A DNA stretch of 37,640 bases from Alistipes senegalensis (GTDB lineage Bacteria; Bacteroidota; Bacteroidia; Bacteroidales; Rikenellaceae). Where the stretch lies: assembly GCA_023665825.1 (NCBI GenBank), contig JAMPDE010000002.1, positions 223,210 to 260,849 of the forward strand, in the 5' to 3' direction. Below are positions 7,200 through 15,220 of the stretch, piece by piece (the first letter of the stretch is position 1; each line of letters starts with the position of its first letter). A program made the position numbers and the translations under genes. Below the pieces are notes generated by a model. That model saw nothing but the letters and a program-made list of their open reading frames with translations, was not told where the DNA came from and did not search any database.

Positions 7200-7832
7200 A
7201 TGGAAAGTACACTGAAAAACATGACGGCCGTCCTGTTCGGCATCACGCTCGTGGCTTCAGCCGGTGTGGGCGTCGTCAACATGATTACGGCCGAACCCAT
7301 CGCCAAAGCCAAAGAGGCGGCGACTGTCGCGGCACTGAACGAGGTGCTGCCCGCATTCGACGCGACGACGACCGATGCACTGACCATCGACGAACTCCCG
7401 ATTACGGTCTACACCGCGACCAAAGGGGACGAAGTAACCGGTTATGCCGTAGAGACGATGACCAAAAAGGGATTCGGCGGCATCGTGCGGCTGATGGTCG
7501 GTTTCACGCCCGCCGGTGAGGTGGTCAACGTGAACGTACTGGAACAGAGCGAGACGCCCGGTCTCGGCACCAAAATGGCCGACGAAGGCAATCCGCTGAT
7601 TAAGAGCTTCAAGGGCAAGAATCCCGCCGAAATGAAGATGGCGGTCAAGAAGGACGGCGGCGATGTCGACGCACTGACGGCCGCGACCATTTCGTCGCGC
7701 GCCTATATCGACGCCGTGAACCGCGCATGGACGGCCTACAAGAGCGTCTCCGCCGCCGAACCGGCCGCCGACACGGCGACGGGCGCGACGGCGACCGCCG
7801 AAACCGAAGCACAGGAAGGAGGTAACCAATGA
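7200..7832 (+). CDS. rnfG: Rnf complex subunit RnfG (covalent FMN subunit)
   Basis: 210 residues. An N-terminal membrane anchor (about 8-28) is followed by a periplasmic FMN-binding domain with the family segments GFGGIVRLMVGF and SETPGLGTKM. The flavinylation site reads D157-A-L-T-A-A-T163, so Thr163 is the likely FMN-threonine; the position after the first Ser/Thr is Ala instead of the common Gly. The last 25-30 residues are an Ala/Thr/Glu-rich tail. The stop codon overlaps the rnfE start (ATGA), and the tail's Glu-Gly-Gly codons also form the Shine-Dalgarno site of rnfE. Confidence 0.93.
   Translation: MESTLKNMTAVLFGITLVASAGVGVVNMITAEPIAKAKEAATVAALNEVLPAFDATTTDALTIDELPITVYTATKGDEVTGYAVETMTKKGFGGIVRLMVGFTPAGEVVNVNVLEQSETPGLGTKMADEGNPLIKSFKGKNPAEMKMAVKKDGGDVDALTAATISSRAYIDAVNRAWTAYKSVSAAEPAADTATGATATAETEAQEGGNQ
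7816..7823 (+). promoter_or_regulatory. Consensus Shine-Dalgarno site of rnfE inside rnfG
   Basis: AAGGAGGT, a full anti-SD match, ends five bases before the rnfE ATG (7829). It is embedded in the last codons of rnfG. With the 4-base stop/start overlap this suggests re-initiation or strong internal initiation at rnfE. Confidence 0.7.
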
Positions 7833-8413
7833 ACAAGTTGAAAATCGTATCGAGCGGCATCGTCAAGAACAACCCGACGTTCGTACTCGTACTGGGCATG
7901 TGCCCGACGCTGGGCACCACCACATCCGCCGAAAACGGCATGGGCATGGGACTGGCGACGATGGCCGTGCTGATTCTGTCGAATCTGGTCATTTCGCTCA
8001 TCAAGAACATCATCCCCGACAAGGTGCGCATTCCGGCGTTCATCGTCGTCATCGCATCGTTCGTGACGGTCATCCAAATGCTGATGCAGGCATTCGTGCC
8101 CGCGCTCTACGCGTCGCTCGGCGTCTTCATCCCGCTCATCGTGGTGAACTGCATCATCTTGGGCCGCGCCGAAGCTTTCGCCTCGAAAAACAACGCGTTC
8201 GACTCGGTGCTCGACGGCATCGGCATCGGGCTGGGCTTCACGCTCTCGTTGACGGTCGTCGGCGCGGTGCGCGAGATGCTCGGCAGCGGGGCCGTCTTCG
8301 GATACAGTTTCGGCATCGCCGACTACATGCCGTTGATCTTCGTGCTGGCACCGGGCGCATTCCTCGTGCTCGGATACCTCATGGTATTGTTCAACAAATT
8401 AGCTAAAAAGTAA
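7829..8413 (+). CDS. rnfE: Rnf complex subunit RnfE
   Basis: 194 residues, with about six membrane helices. It carries the paired cysteine half-motifs of the RnfA/RnfE family: LGMCPTLG (C25) in the first helix and IPLIVVNCIILG (C108) in the inverted-repeat half. With the matching cysteines of RnfA these hold an intramembrane [2Fe-2S] centre in the related NqrD/NqrE pair. It overlaps rnfG by four bases and ends three bases before rnfA, so it is clearly in the same transcript. Confidence 0.95.
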   Translation: MNKLKIVSSGIVKNNPTFVLVLGMCPTLGTTTSAENGMGMGLATMAVLILSNLVISLIKNIIPDKVRIPAFIVVIASFVTVIQMLMQAFVPALYASLGVFIPLIVVNCIILGRAEAFASKNNAFDSVLDGIGIGLGFTLSLTVVGAVREMLGSGAVFGYSFGIADYMPLIFVLAPGAFLVLGYLMVLFNKLAKK

Positions 8414-8416
8414 GTC

Positions 8417-8998
8417 ATGGAGCAGCTATCTTATTTCGCCATCATCATCGGCGCCATCTTCGTCAACAACGTCGTACTGGCGCAGTTTCTCGGCATCTGC
8501 CCCTTCTTGGGCGTATCGTCGAAGGTCGAAACCTCGCTCGGCATGGGTGCGGCCGTGACGTTCGTCATGGCCATCGCTGCGGTCGTGGCGTGGCTGATTC
8601 AGACCTACGTGCTCGTCCCGCTGGACATCGTCTACATGCAGACGATCGTCTTCATCCTGGTCATCGCCGCATTAGTGCAAATGGTCGAAATCATCCTCAA
8701 AAAGGTTTCGCCGTCGCTCTATCAGGCACTGGGCATCTTCCTGCCGCTGATTACGACCAACTGCGCCGTGTTGGGCGTCGCCATTCTGATGATTCAAAAA
8801 GAGTTCGACCTCTTGCAGAGCGTTACCTACTCGGTCGCTACCGCGCTCGGTTTCGCACTCGCGCTGGTGCTCTTCGCCGGCATCCGCGAGCGGTTGGAGT
8901 TCGAGGACGTGCCCCAAGCGTTCAAAGGCGTGCCCATCGCGCTGATTACGGCGGGCATCCTCGCTATGGCGTTCATGGGCTTTTCGGGACTGGTTTAG
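8417..8998 (+). CDS. rnfA: Rnf complex subunit RnfA
   Basis: 193 residues, six membrane helices. The conserved segments are [18 protein letters not shown] (C28) and [12 protein letters not shown] (C116), the inverted-repeat cysteine pair that, together with RnfE, coordinates a membrane-embedded iron-sulfur centre. It is the last gene of the operon; the next feature is a strong terminator 24 bases after its stop. The gene order B-C-D-G-E-A is the one seen in Bacteroidota and some anaerobes. No subunit is missing. Confidence 0.95.
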   Translation: MEQLSYFAIIIGAIFVNNVVLAQFLGICPFLGVSSKVETSLGMGAAVTFVMAIAAVVAWLIQTYVLVPLDIVYMQTIVFILVIAALVQMVEIILKKVSPSLYQALGIFLPLITTNCAVLGVAILMIQKEFDLLQSVTYSVATALGFALALVLFAGIRERLEFEDVPQAFKGVPIALITAGILAMAFMGFSGLV

Positions 8999-9021
8999 AC
9001 CCGCAAGGATATTCCAATAAA

Positions 9022-9051
9022 AAAACCTGCCGACGTATGTCGGCAGGTTTT
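9022..9051. terminator. Bidirectional terminator between rnfA and the PUL
   Basis: A perfect 13-bp stem, AAAACCTGCCGAC (9022-9034) with GTCGGCAGGTTTT (9039-9051), and a GTAT loop. T runs follow on both strands, so it can end both the rnf operon (plus) and the SusC/D operon (minus), which converge here. Confidence 0.92.
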
Positions 9052-9070
9052 TTATTAAGCGAAATCCACG

Positions 9071-10102
9071 CTATTCGGCAGGTGCGGCTTCGGGGTCGTC
9101 GCCTCCCCCGATGGGGTCGATGATGTTGACCGTCATCTTTTGGAGTTTCCGCTCGGCACCCTGATAATTTCCGTTGGTAATCAAGAAAGTCGCTTCGTAG
9201 GTGCCCGACTTCTCGTAAACATAGCCGTACTCGGTGATGTCGTCGGCCACCGATTTGACCGAGAATCCCGTATCAGGCGAGACATTGTTCAATGGACGGG
9301 GTTTGGTCACAATCCACGAGTTAATCGCATACTTCAACGCACCGGCACCGACACCTTGCATCTTGATGTCTTTATCGGTATCGGTAAATATCACCGTACC
9401 GTTACCACTATTCTTATAGTAGGCATCGGTGATTTTCGGATCGTCGCCGACATTCAGGCTCACCGAAGTCATTCCGAGTGCCGTTCCTTTCGTCGTTACC
9501 TCGTCGTAGCCTTTGAACTTGGTCTTCACCGAAAAATTGATCCAGTAGGTGCGCTGCTGTTGGTCAAAAACGGGTGGATTCCAATGGAACGCCAGACAGA
9601 AACTGTCGGCATACTCCGTGATGTCGTATTCCTGCGTCGTCCATACTTTGCGAGCACCCTCGTCGTAAGCGAGTTTCTCCCAGCCCGGAATCTGCTTGGC
9701 CTCATCGATGCTCGCCTCGATGGCCCGCATCGTGGCCAAGTCGGCATCGGCATCGTCGCCTTTCAGTCCCTCGAACGTCTTCGACGCATACACGTCGAGT
9801 GATCCGGCCAAACCGTAATCGGCATAATAGCTAACCACTAACTTGCAATTTTCCAAGTCCTCCATCGCGACGGTCGTGCGGTCGCAGTACTCGTACTGGT
9901 GGCCGGTATCGCCCGGAAAGAAATAGATGTAATCGGGATTGCCCTTGATGTCGAACTTCACCTCGTTGCCGACGGTGTAGGTATTTTCGGCGTCGAGCGT
10001 GACGTAGCATTCGTCGACATCGCGCAGGATGTCCTCCTCGCACGCGACCGCCAGACAGGCGGCGGCCAGCAGTGCTATGATTGTGAACCGATAGTTTTTC
10101 AT
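9071..10102 (-). CDS. DUF5017-like surface lipoprotein in the SusE position (putative glycan-binding protein)
   Basis: 343 residues. A signal peptide ends in the lipobox LAVAC (lipid Cys21), followed by Glu-Glu-Asp, the acidic start typical of lipoproteins exported to the cell surface in Bacteroidota. The segment VKFDIKGNPDYIYFFPGD resembles the DUF5017 family of PUL-associated proteins. The body looks all-beta with two or three domains and ends in a Gly/Asp/Pro/Ala/Glu-rich tail. It is the third gene after susC and susD, 23 bases after susD, where surface glycan-binding proteins usually sit, so oligosaccharide capture is inferred. Parts are AT-richer than neighbours (22 G+C in 60 at 9361-9420). 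No catalytic motif was recognised. Confidence 0.82.
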   Translation of the reverse strand: MKNYRFTIIALLAAACLAVACEEDILRDVDECYVTLDAENTYTVGNEVKFDIKGNPDYIYFFPGDTGHQYEYCDRTTVAMEDLENCKLVVSYYADYGLAGSLDVYASKTFEGLKGDDADADLATMRAIEASIDEAKQIPGWEKLAYDEGARKVWTTQEYDITEYADSFCLAFHWNPPVFDQQQRTYWINFSVKTKFKGYDEVTTKGTALGMTSVSLNVGDDPKITDAYYKNSGNGTVIFTDTDKDIKMQGVGAGALKYAINSWIVTKPRPLNNVSPDTGFSVKSVADDITEYGYVYEKSGTYEATFLITNGNYQGAERKLQKMTVNIIDPIGGGDDPEAAPAE

Positions 10103-10125
10103 ATCCGTAAAATCGTTTTGTTAGA

Positions 10126-11823
10126 CTACCACATCGGGTTCTGCTTGAGCAGCTTGTTGACGCCCAGTTCCGTAGCCGGTATGGGCTGATAGATGTGTTT
10201 TTCCTGAATGTTGGTGCCGATGACCGCAGCACGCTTATCCATCCCTTGACCGATCCAGCGTGCGTCGCTCTGCCACTGGGTGTATTTGCGCATCTCGTCG
10301 ACGAACAAGCCCCAGCGGATGAGGTCGTACTTGCGCAGCGCCTCGAAACAGAGCTCGCGGCCGCGTTCGTTGCGCACCAGCTGGCGCATGGCCTCCTGCG
10401 AAGCGTATTCGCTCTTGGCGCGTGTTGCGATGCCGGCGCGGTCGCGCACCTGCTTCACGCAATCGTAGGCTTCGCCCGCATTGGCAGCCGAAACTTCGTT
10501 GACGGCTTCGGCGTACATCAGCAGCACGTCGGCATAGCGCAGCAGGGGGAAGTTGATGCCCGTATAGAGGTTTTTGGCATCCCGATGTCCTTCGTAAATC
10601 GCCTCCCGACGCCATTTCGAGGCGTTGCGCTGCCCTGCGGCGACCGTCGGATAGTCCAACGACGCTTTTTTGTCGAATATGTACGGCGATTTGTCGTAAC
10701 CGGCCACGCATACCGCATAATAAGTGCCCGTCGTATAGCCCGAATAGTTGTAAGGCGCCATGTTCCACTCCTGCCGCACGTCGGTGATTTCGACTTCCGA
10801 CTCGTTCTCGTCGTCCGTGCGGTCGGTGCGCCAGTACAAATCCCACAGTTTCAGCGAACCGTTGTAGAATCCATAGGCATAGTTGCAGTTCCACGCACTG
10901 AAATTCTGGTCGTTGTTGTTGGAACTCTGCATCCCCATGAGGTCGCCGATGCGGCCGTTCGTCCAGTCGGTCGTGCGGTCGCCCTTGAAATCGACCTCCC
11001 AGATGGATTCGCGGTACTCCGTGTCGTACTTGTCGCCGATCATGTCGATGAAGACGTCCGAATAGCTCGGGTTGAGCCGATGCAAACCGCTGTCGATGAC
11101 CTGCTTGGCCCAATAAGCGGCTTTTTCGTACATGGCCGCCGAATCGAAGCCGTCGACCGACTCACCGGCCATGAAAAGATAGACGCGGGCCAGAATCCCC
11201 TGCGCCGCACTGCGCGTCACGCGCGACGGGGCATTTTCGAGCGATGCGGCCAGCGTCGGCACACACTCCTCCATCTCCTTGACGCACCACGCGAGCACGT
11301 CGGCCTGCGACGAAGCGGCCATTTGCACGTCGCCCGGCGATTTCGCCGCCGCATCGCGCAAAGGCACGTTGCCCCAAGTCTGCGCCAGAATGAAATGATA
11401 GTACGCACGCAGGAAGCGGGCCTCGCTGTACATGACTTTGTCGGGGTCGAGTTCGCCGCCCTGCTTTTCGAGCATCCCCATGAACTCGTTGGCGTTCTTC
11501 ACGCCGGCATAAATCATCGTCCATGCCTTGTAGATATTCGAGTCCGTCGTACCGTGATTGTAAAAATAGGGGAACGATCCGTTGACGTCCCGATTGCAAT
11601 AGCAGAGGTCGTCGACGCACGACATCATCAGCGAATAGTAGTTGCCGTAGAACTCCTCGTTGTTCATGGCCCCGTAAACGCCGGTCAGACCGTAGAGCGC
11701 ATCCGATTCGGATTCGTAGAACGTTTCGGGCGAAATCACCTTCGGGTCCATGTCGAGAAACGAGCACGAGGCGAGCGAAAACATCGCGCAGCCGCTAAAC
11801 AATATAATAAAAATTCGTTTCAT
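10126..11823 (-). CDS. SusD/RagB-family outer-membrane glycan-binding lipoprotein
   Basis: 565 residues. The signal peptide ends in LASC (lipid Cys20), followed by the classic SFLDMDPK start of mature SusD proteins. The SusD core is visible: YGLTGVYGAM, the TPR-like helical region (SEARFLRAYYHFILAQTWG, ILARVYLFMAG), and the C-terminal LLRYADVLLMYAEAVNEV, QVRDRAG and LVRNERGRELCFEALRKYDLIRWG. SusD forms the lid over the SusC pore and delivers oligosaccharides. The ATG at 11821-11823 was preferred over a GTG three codons upstream because it begins the usual MKRIF-type signal peptide. It follows susC by 24 bases. Confidence 0.95.
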   Translation of the reverse strand: MKRIFIILFSGCAMFSLASCSFLDMDPKVISPETFYESESDALYGLTGVYGAMNNEEFYGNYYSLMMSCVDDLCYCNRDVNGSFPYFYNHGTTDSNIYKAWTMIYAGVKNANEFMGMLEKQGGELDPDKVMYSEARFLRAYYHFILAQTWGNVPLRDAAAKSPGDVQMAASSQADVLAWCVKEMEECVPTLAASLENAPSRVTRSAAQGILARVYLFMAGESVDGFDSAAMYEKAAYWAKQVIDSGLHRLNPSYSDVFIDMIGDKYDTEYRESIWEVDFKGDRTTDWTNGRIGDLMGMQSSNNNDQNFSAWNCNYAYGFYNGSLKLWDLYWRTDRTDDENESEVEITDVRQEWNMAPYNYSGYTTGTYYAVCVAGYDKSPYIFDKKASLDYPTVAAGQRNASKWRREAIYEGHRDAKNLYTGINFPLLRYADVLLMYAEAVNEVSAANAGEAYDCVKQVRDRAGIATRAKSEYASQEAMRQLVRNERGRELCFEALRKYDLIRWGLFVDEMRKYTQWQSDARWIGQGMDKRAAVIGTNIQEKHIYQPIPATELGVNKLLKQNPMW

Positions 11824-11847
11824 AAGATTCACGCTATTGATAGTTGG

Positions 11848-14800
11848 TTAGAAAGTGAGGTCCACGCCCGCCGTGATACCGAAACTGCGCGGATAGGCCG
11901 ACCAGTCGAATCCGGGCGTCAGCACCGAACTGCGGGTCGACACTTCGGGGTCGGGGCCGCTGTAACCGGTGAAGGTGCAGATGTTGTTCAGCGACACATG
12001 GACGCGTGCGGAACCGATTCCCCACCGGCGCGTGATTTTTTCGGGCAGCTGGTACCCCAGCGAAATGGAGTTCAGCCGCAGGAACGAACCGTCCTCGACC
12101 ACGCGCGACGAATAGTACTCCATCGCGTTGGCTTTGGCGCGCGGGATATTGCTCGTGGGATTCTCGGGCGTCCAGCGTTTGGCGTAGGAGGTCAGCTGGT
12201 TGGTGTTCGTCTTGATGCCCGACTCGAACACCAGCCGGTTGGCGTTCAGGATGTCGTTGCCGCAGCTCCACGTCATGAAGATGTTCAGGTCGAAATTGCC
12301 GTAGGTGAACGTGTTGCCGAAACCGCCCGTATGCGACGGCTGGCCGCGTCCGATGATGGTGCGGTCATCCGCATCGACCACGCCGTCGCCGTTGAGGTCG
12401 CGATAGCGCGGATCGCCCGGCTGGATCGTCTCCCGGTTGACCGACGAATGGTACGGAATGCCGGATTTAAGCACGTAGGTGCCGCCCAAGTCGTCGAAAT
12501 CCTCGTATTTGTAGGTGCCCTCGTAAATCAGACCGAACATCATACCGGTCGACGAGCCCACCTGCGAGATGTAGGGATAGTCGCCGTTGTACTTCTGTTC
12601 CCACGTCACGCTGCGCAGCAAGGTCCGCTGTCCGTCGACGAGCGAGAGGATTTTGTTGCGGTTGAACGCGATGTTGAACGACGACGACCACTGGAATTTC
12701 GGCGCGCGGACGTTGATCGTTTCCAGCGAAAGTTCCAGTCCCTTGTTGCTCAACGACCCGATGTTCATCATGGCCGACGTGTAACCCGACGAAGCGGGCA
12801 TCGTGGCCGACAGCAGCAGGTCGCGGGTCTTCTTGTAGTAGAGGTCGCCGGTGAACTTGATGCGGTCGTGGAAGAAGCCGAGATCGACGCCGAGATTGTA
12901 CTGCTCGGTGGTCTCCCATTTCAGTTTGTCGTTGGCCATCGAGCTGACGTAGTAGCCCGGCACGACCTGACCGCCGAGCACGTAATCGAAGCTGTTCTGG
13001 TTGTTCGGGGTGGTGTCGATGCGCGCATAGTAGTCGTAAGGGGTCGAGGTGCGGTTGTTGCCCGTCAGGCCCCACGAGAAACGCAATTTGCCGTTCGTCA
13101 GAATCTGCGAGTCTTTCAGGAACGATTCGCGGTTGAAGTTCCACGAAACGCCGAGCGCGGGGAAGTACCCCCAGCGGTTGCCCTTCGGGAAACGCGACGA
13201 ACCGTCGGCACGCAGCGTGAAGTTGAAGTAGTACTTGTAGTCGTAGTTGTACTCGGCACGCCCGAAGTAGGAGAGCTGACGCCAGTTGTAGTAATTGGAG
13301 GCGACGGGCTGCAGCGTACCGGTGTACAAGGCCTGCAAACCGAGTTTCTCGGTGGTCATCTGAGTCGCTTCGATGCCGTCGTAGGTATACTTCTGGCCTT
13401 GCAGGGTCGTACCGAGCAGCGCCTTGACGTTGTGCTTGCCGATGCGCTTGTTATAGGTGAGCGTCGCTTCGGAAATCCAGTTCTCGGTGTCCGTCCAGTA
13501 GATGCCGCCGTTGATGCCCTTGCCCGACGGCGAACCCGGATAACCCGTGTAGGTTTTGGTGTTGTTGAACGCCTCGCGACGACGTTTGTTCAGCGTGTAA
13601 CCGCCCGAAACTTTCAGGTCGAGCCCTTCCAGAATGGTATAATTGATATAGGTGTTGGCCTGCACGATGTCGACGTAGGTCTTCTTATGCTCGTTCTTGG
13701 TCGAATAGACGGGGTTGAAACGGTAGTCGTTGGCACCCGCCACATCGTAGTCCGTCACGTCGTCGATCAGGTCCGAGCCGTCGATTTTCGACGAAATCGG
13801 CCGGTAGCCCCACACCGAGTAGATCAGCCACCCCGACTGCGAGGAGGTGGTGTTCGCCGAAGTAGGCGTGATGCCGCCCGTCGCCGTGCGCGTGTAATTG
13901 ACATTGGCGTTGAACCGGACTTTGCCGTCGGCGAAGTCCTGCGTGAAGTTCACACGCCCCTGATAACGCTGGAAATTGGAGTTGAGCAGGATACCGTCTT
14001 GGTCGAGGGCCGAGAAGCTCACGTTGTAGAGCGTGGCGTTCTTGGCGTCTTTGGGCGAACCGCCCGCCACCGAGATGCTGTAATTCTGCGTAAAGGCGGT
14101 GCGATAGACCTCGTCCTGCCAGTCATAGCCCCGTTTGTCGCGGTACCACTCCAAATCGCGGTCGTCGCTGAAATAGGAGTTCGTCAGTTCGCCGGGACGC
14201 AGCTCGTCCTGCAAGCGCACGAACTCGTAGGGCTTCATCAGACTGGCTTTGTTGGCCAACTGATCGACGGTGAACGACGCCGAGAAATTGACGCGCGGCC
14301 GTCCGGTCTGGCCCGATTTGGTGGTGATGACAATGACGCCGTTCGCACCGCGCGCACCGTAGATAGCGGTCGCCGAAGCGTCGCGGAGCACCTGCACCGA
14401 CTCGATGTCGGACGAGCTCAACGCCGTACCCATCGAGCTTTCGGACTGGAAGCCGTCGATGATGAAGAGCGGCGCATTGCTTTGCGTCAGCGAGTTGTTG
14501 CCGCGAATGGTGATGTTGGCCTCCTGCCCGATCTGGCCGTCGCCCGAGCGGACGACGACACCGGCCAGACGGCCCGAAAGCGCTTGGTCGAAGGTGGTGA
14601 TGTTGCTTTTCAGCATCTCGTCCATGTCCACCTTGCCGACCGAACCGGTCAGGTCGCGTTTGAGCGAGCTGCCGTAGCCCATGCTCACGACCTCGACCGC
14701 ACTGATCTCTTCGGAGCTTTCGGTCATCGTCACGTCAATGCGCGTACGGGTGCCCACCTTCTCCTCGACGGTCGAAAAACCGAGAAACTCGAAAACGAGC

Positions 14801-15015
14801 ACGTCGCCCGCACGCGCTGCGAGCGAGTAATTGCCGTCCGCATCGGTAATCGCACCGGAGGGCTGGCCCTCGACGGTCACGGTGACGCCCGCCATCGGAA
14901 GATTCGAGGCATCGGTCACTTTGCCGGTGATCTTCCCCTGCGCGAATGCCTCCGAAGCGAATCCCAGAAGCAGCGCCAGAAGCCCCAGCATACTGAACAG
15001 TCGTTTTTGTTTCAT
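11848..15015 (-). CDS. SusC/RagA-family TonB-dependent outer-membrane transporter
   Basis: 1055 residues. Signal peptide (1 to about 26), then the N-terminal carboxypeptidase-regulatory-like domain (GKITGKVTDASNLPMAGVTV, about 27-105), the SusC-type signature VVSMGYGSSLKRDLTGSV, a plug domain (ALSGRLAGVVVRSGDGQIG, IRGNNSLTQSNAPLFIIDG, ATAIYGARGANGVIVITT) and a long beta-barrel ending in Phe (GITAGVDLTF). It imports oligosaccharides with energy from TonB/ExbBD. The start ATG (15013-15015) is placed at the MKQKRL signal peptide; the reading frame is open upstream but that part does not look like protein. It is the first gene of the three-gene minus-strand unit, divergent from the GH88 gene. Confidence 0.95.
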   Translation of the reverse strand: MKQKRLFSMLGLLALLLGFASEAFAQGKITGKVTDASNLPMAGVTVTVEGQPSGAITDADGNYSLAARAGDVLVFEFLGFSTVEEKVGTRTRIDVTMTESSEEISAVEVVSMGYGSSLKRDLTGSVGKVDMDEMLKSNITTFDQALSGRLAGVVVRSGDGQIGQEANITIRGNNSLTQSNAPLFIIDGFQSESSMGTALSSSDIESVQVLRDASATAIYGARGANGVIVITTKSGQTGRPRVNFSASFTVDQLANKASLMKPYEFVRLQDELRPGELTNSYFSDDRDLEWYRDKRGYDWQDEVYRTAFTQNYSISVAGGSPKDAKNATLYNVSFSALDQDGILLNSNFQRYQGRVNFTQDFADGKVRFNANVNYTRTATGGITPTSANTTSSQSGWLIYSVWGYRPISSKIDGSDLIDDVTDYDVAGANDYRFNPVYSTKNEHKKTYVDIVQANTYINYTILEGLDLKVSGGYTLNKRRREAFNNTKTYTGYPGSPSGKGINGGIYWTDTENWISEATLTYNKRIGKHNVKALLGTTLQGQKYTYDGIEATQMTTEKLGLQALYTGTLQPVASNYYNWRQLSYFGRAEYNYDYKYYFNFTLRADGSSRFPKGNRWGYFPALGVSWNFNRESFLKDSQILTNGKLRFSWGLTGNNRTSTPYDYYARIDTTPNNQNSFDYVLGGQVVPGYYVSSMANDKLKWETTEQYNLGVDLGFFHDRIKFTGDLYYKKTRDLLLSATMPASSGYTSAMMNIGSLSNKGLELSLETINVRAPKFQWSSSFNIAFNRNKILSLVDGQRTLLRSVTWEQKYNGDYPYISQVGSSTGMMFGLIYEGTYKYEDFDDLGGTYVLKSGIPYHSSVNRETIQPGDPRYRDLNGDGVVDADDRTIIGRGQPSHTGGFGNTFTYGNFDLNIFMTWSCGNDILNANRLVFESGIKTNTNQLTSYAKRWTPENPTSNIPRAKANAMEYYSSRVVEDGSFLRLNSISLGYQLPEKITRRWGIGSARVHVSLNNICTFTGYSGPDPEVSTRSSVLTPGFDWSAYPRSFGITAGVDLTF

Positions 15016-15044
15016 AAGATTTAGTAGTTGTTTTTTGGCATCTA

Positions 15045-15052
15045 CAAATTTA
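15045..15052 (-). promoter_or_regulatory. Promoter -7 element of susC
   Basis: On the minus strand this reads TAAATTTG, matching TAnnTTTG, 29 bases upstream of the susC start. There is no TTTG at the expected -33 spacing, consistent with a promoter that needs an activator such as the PUL regulator (inference). Confidence 0.6.
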
Positions 15053-15090
15053 GGATAGGGCCCCGCAAGCCGCCGGACGCGGAAATACAT

Positions 15091-15118
15091 AAAATGTCCA
15101 CCGGAGTACATTTTGTAC
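15091..15118. promoter_or_regulatory. Overlapping inverted repeats between divergent susC and GH88 genes
   Basis: GTACATTTTGTAC (15106-15118) is a perfect palindrome with a 3-base centre. A second, wider inverted repeat pairs AAAATGT (15091-15097) with ACATTTT (15108-15114). They lie 39 bases beyond the susC -7 element and 54 bases before the GH88 -7 element, in the only divergent promoter region of the PUL, so they are candidate operator sequence. No regulator is assigned. Confidence 0.45.
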
Positions 15119-15171
15119 GCTGGATGAAATTTCGTGTACGCGCGACACCCTTCCCGTCGCAGGCATCCGAA

Positions 15172-15179
15172 TAACTTTG
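15172..15179 (+). promoter_or_regulatory. Promoter -7 element of the GH88-PL8-sulfatase unit
   Basis: TAACTTTG matches TAnnTTTG, 41 bases before the GH88 ATG at 15221. The -33 position lacks TTTG, as at the divergent susC promoter, which fits dependence on a shared activator. Confidence 0.55.
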
Positions 15180-15220
15180 TTACGAAAACGAAATCGACCG
15201 GCTTTTACCGAAAAAACCTT

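Noticed and set aside
11824..11832. GTG start three codons upstream for SusD
   Set aside because: The ATG at 11821-11823 begins a standard signal peptide, and nothing in the extra residues suggests coding.
10195..15024. A very long open frame (over 1600 codons) on the plus strand opposite susD and susC
   Set aside because: It is an antisense shadow of two clear genes; the translation is Arg/Val/His-rich without domains. GC-rich codon use keeps antisense frames open.
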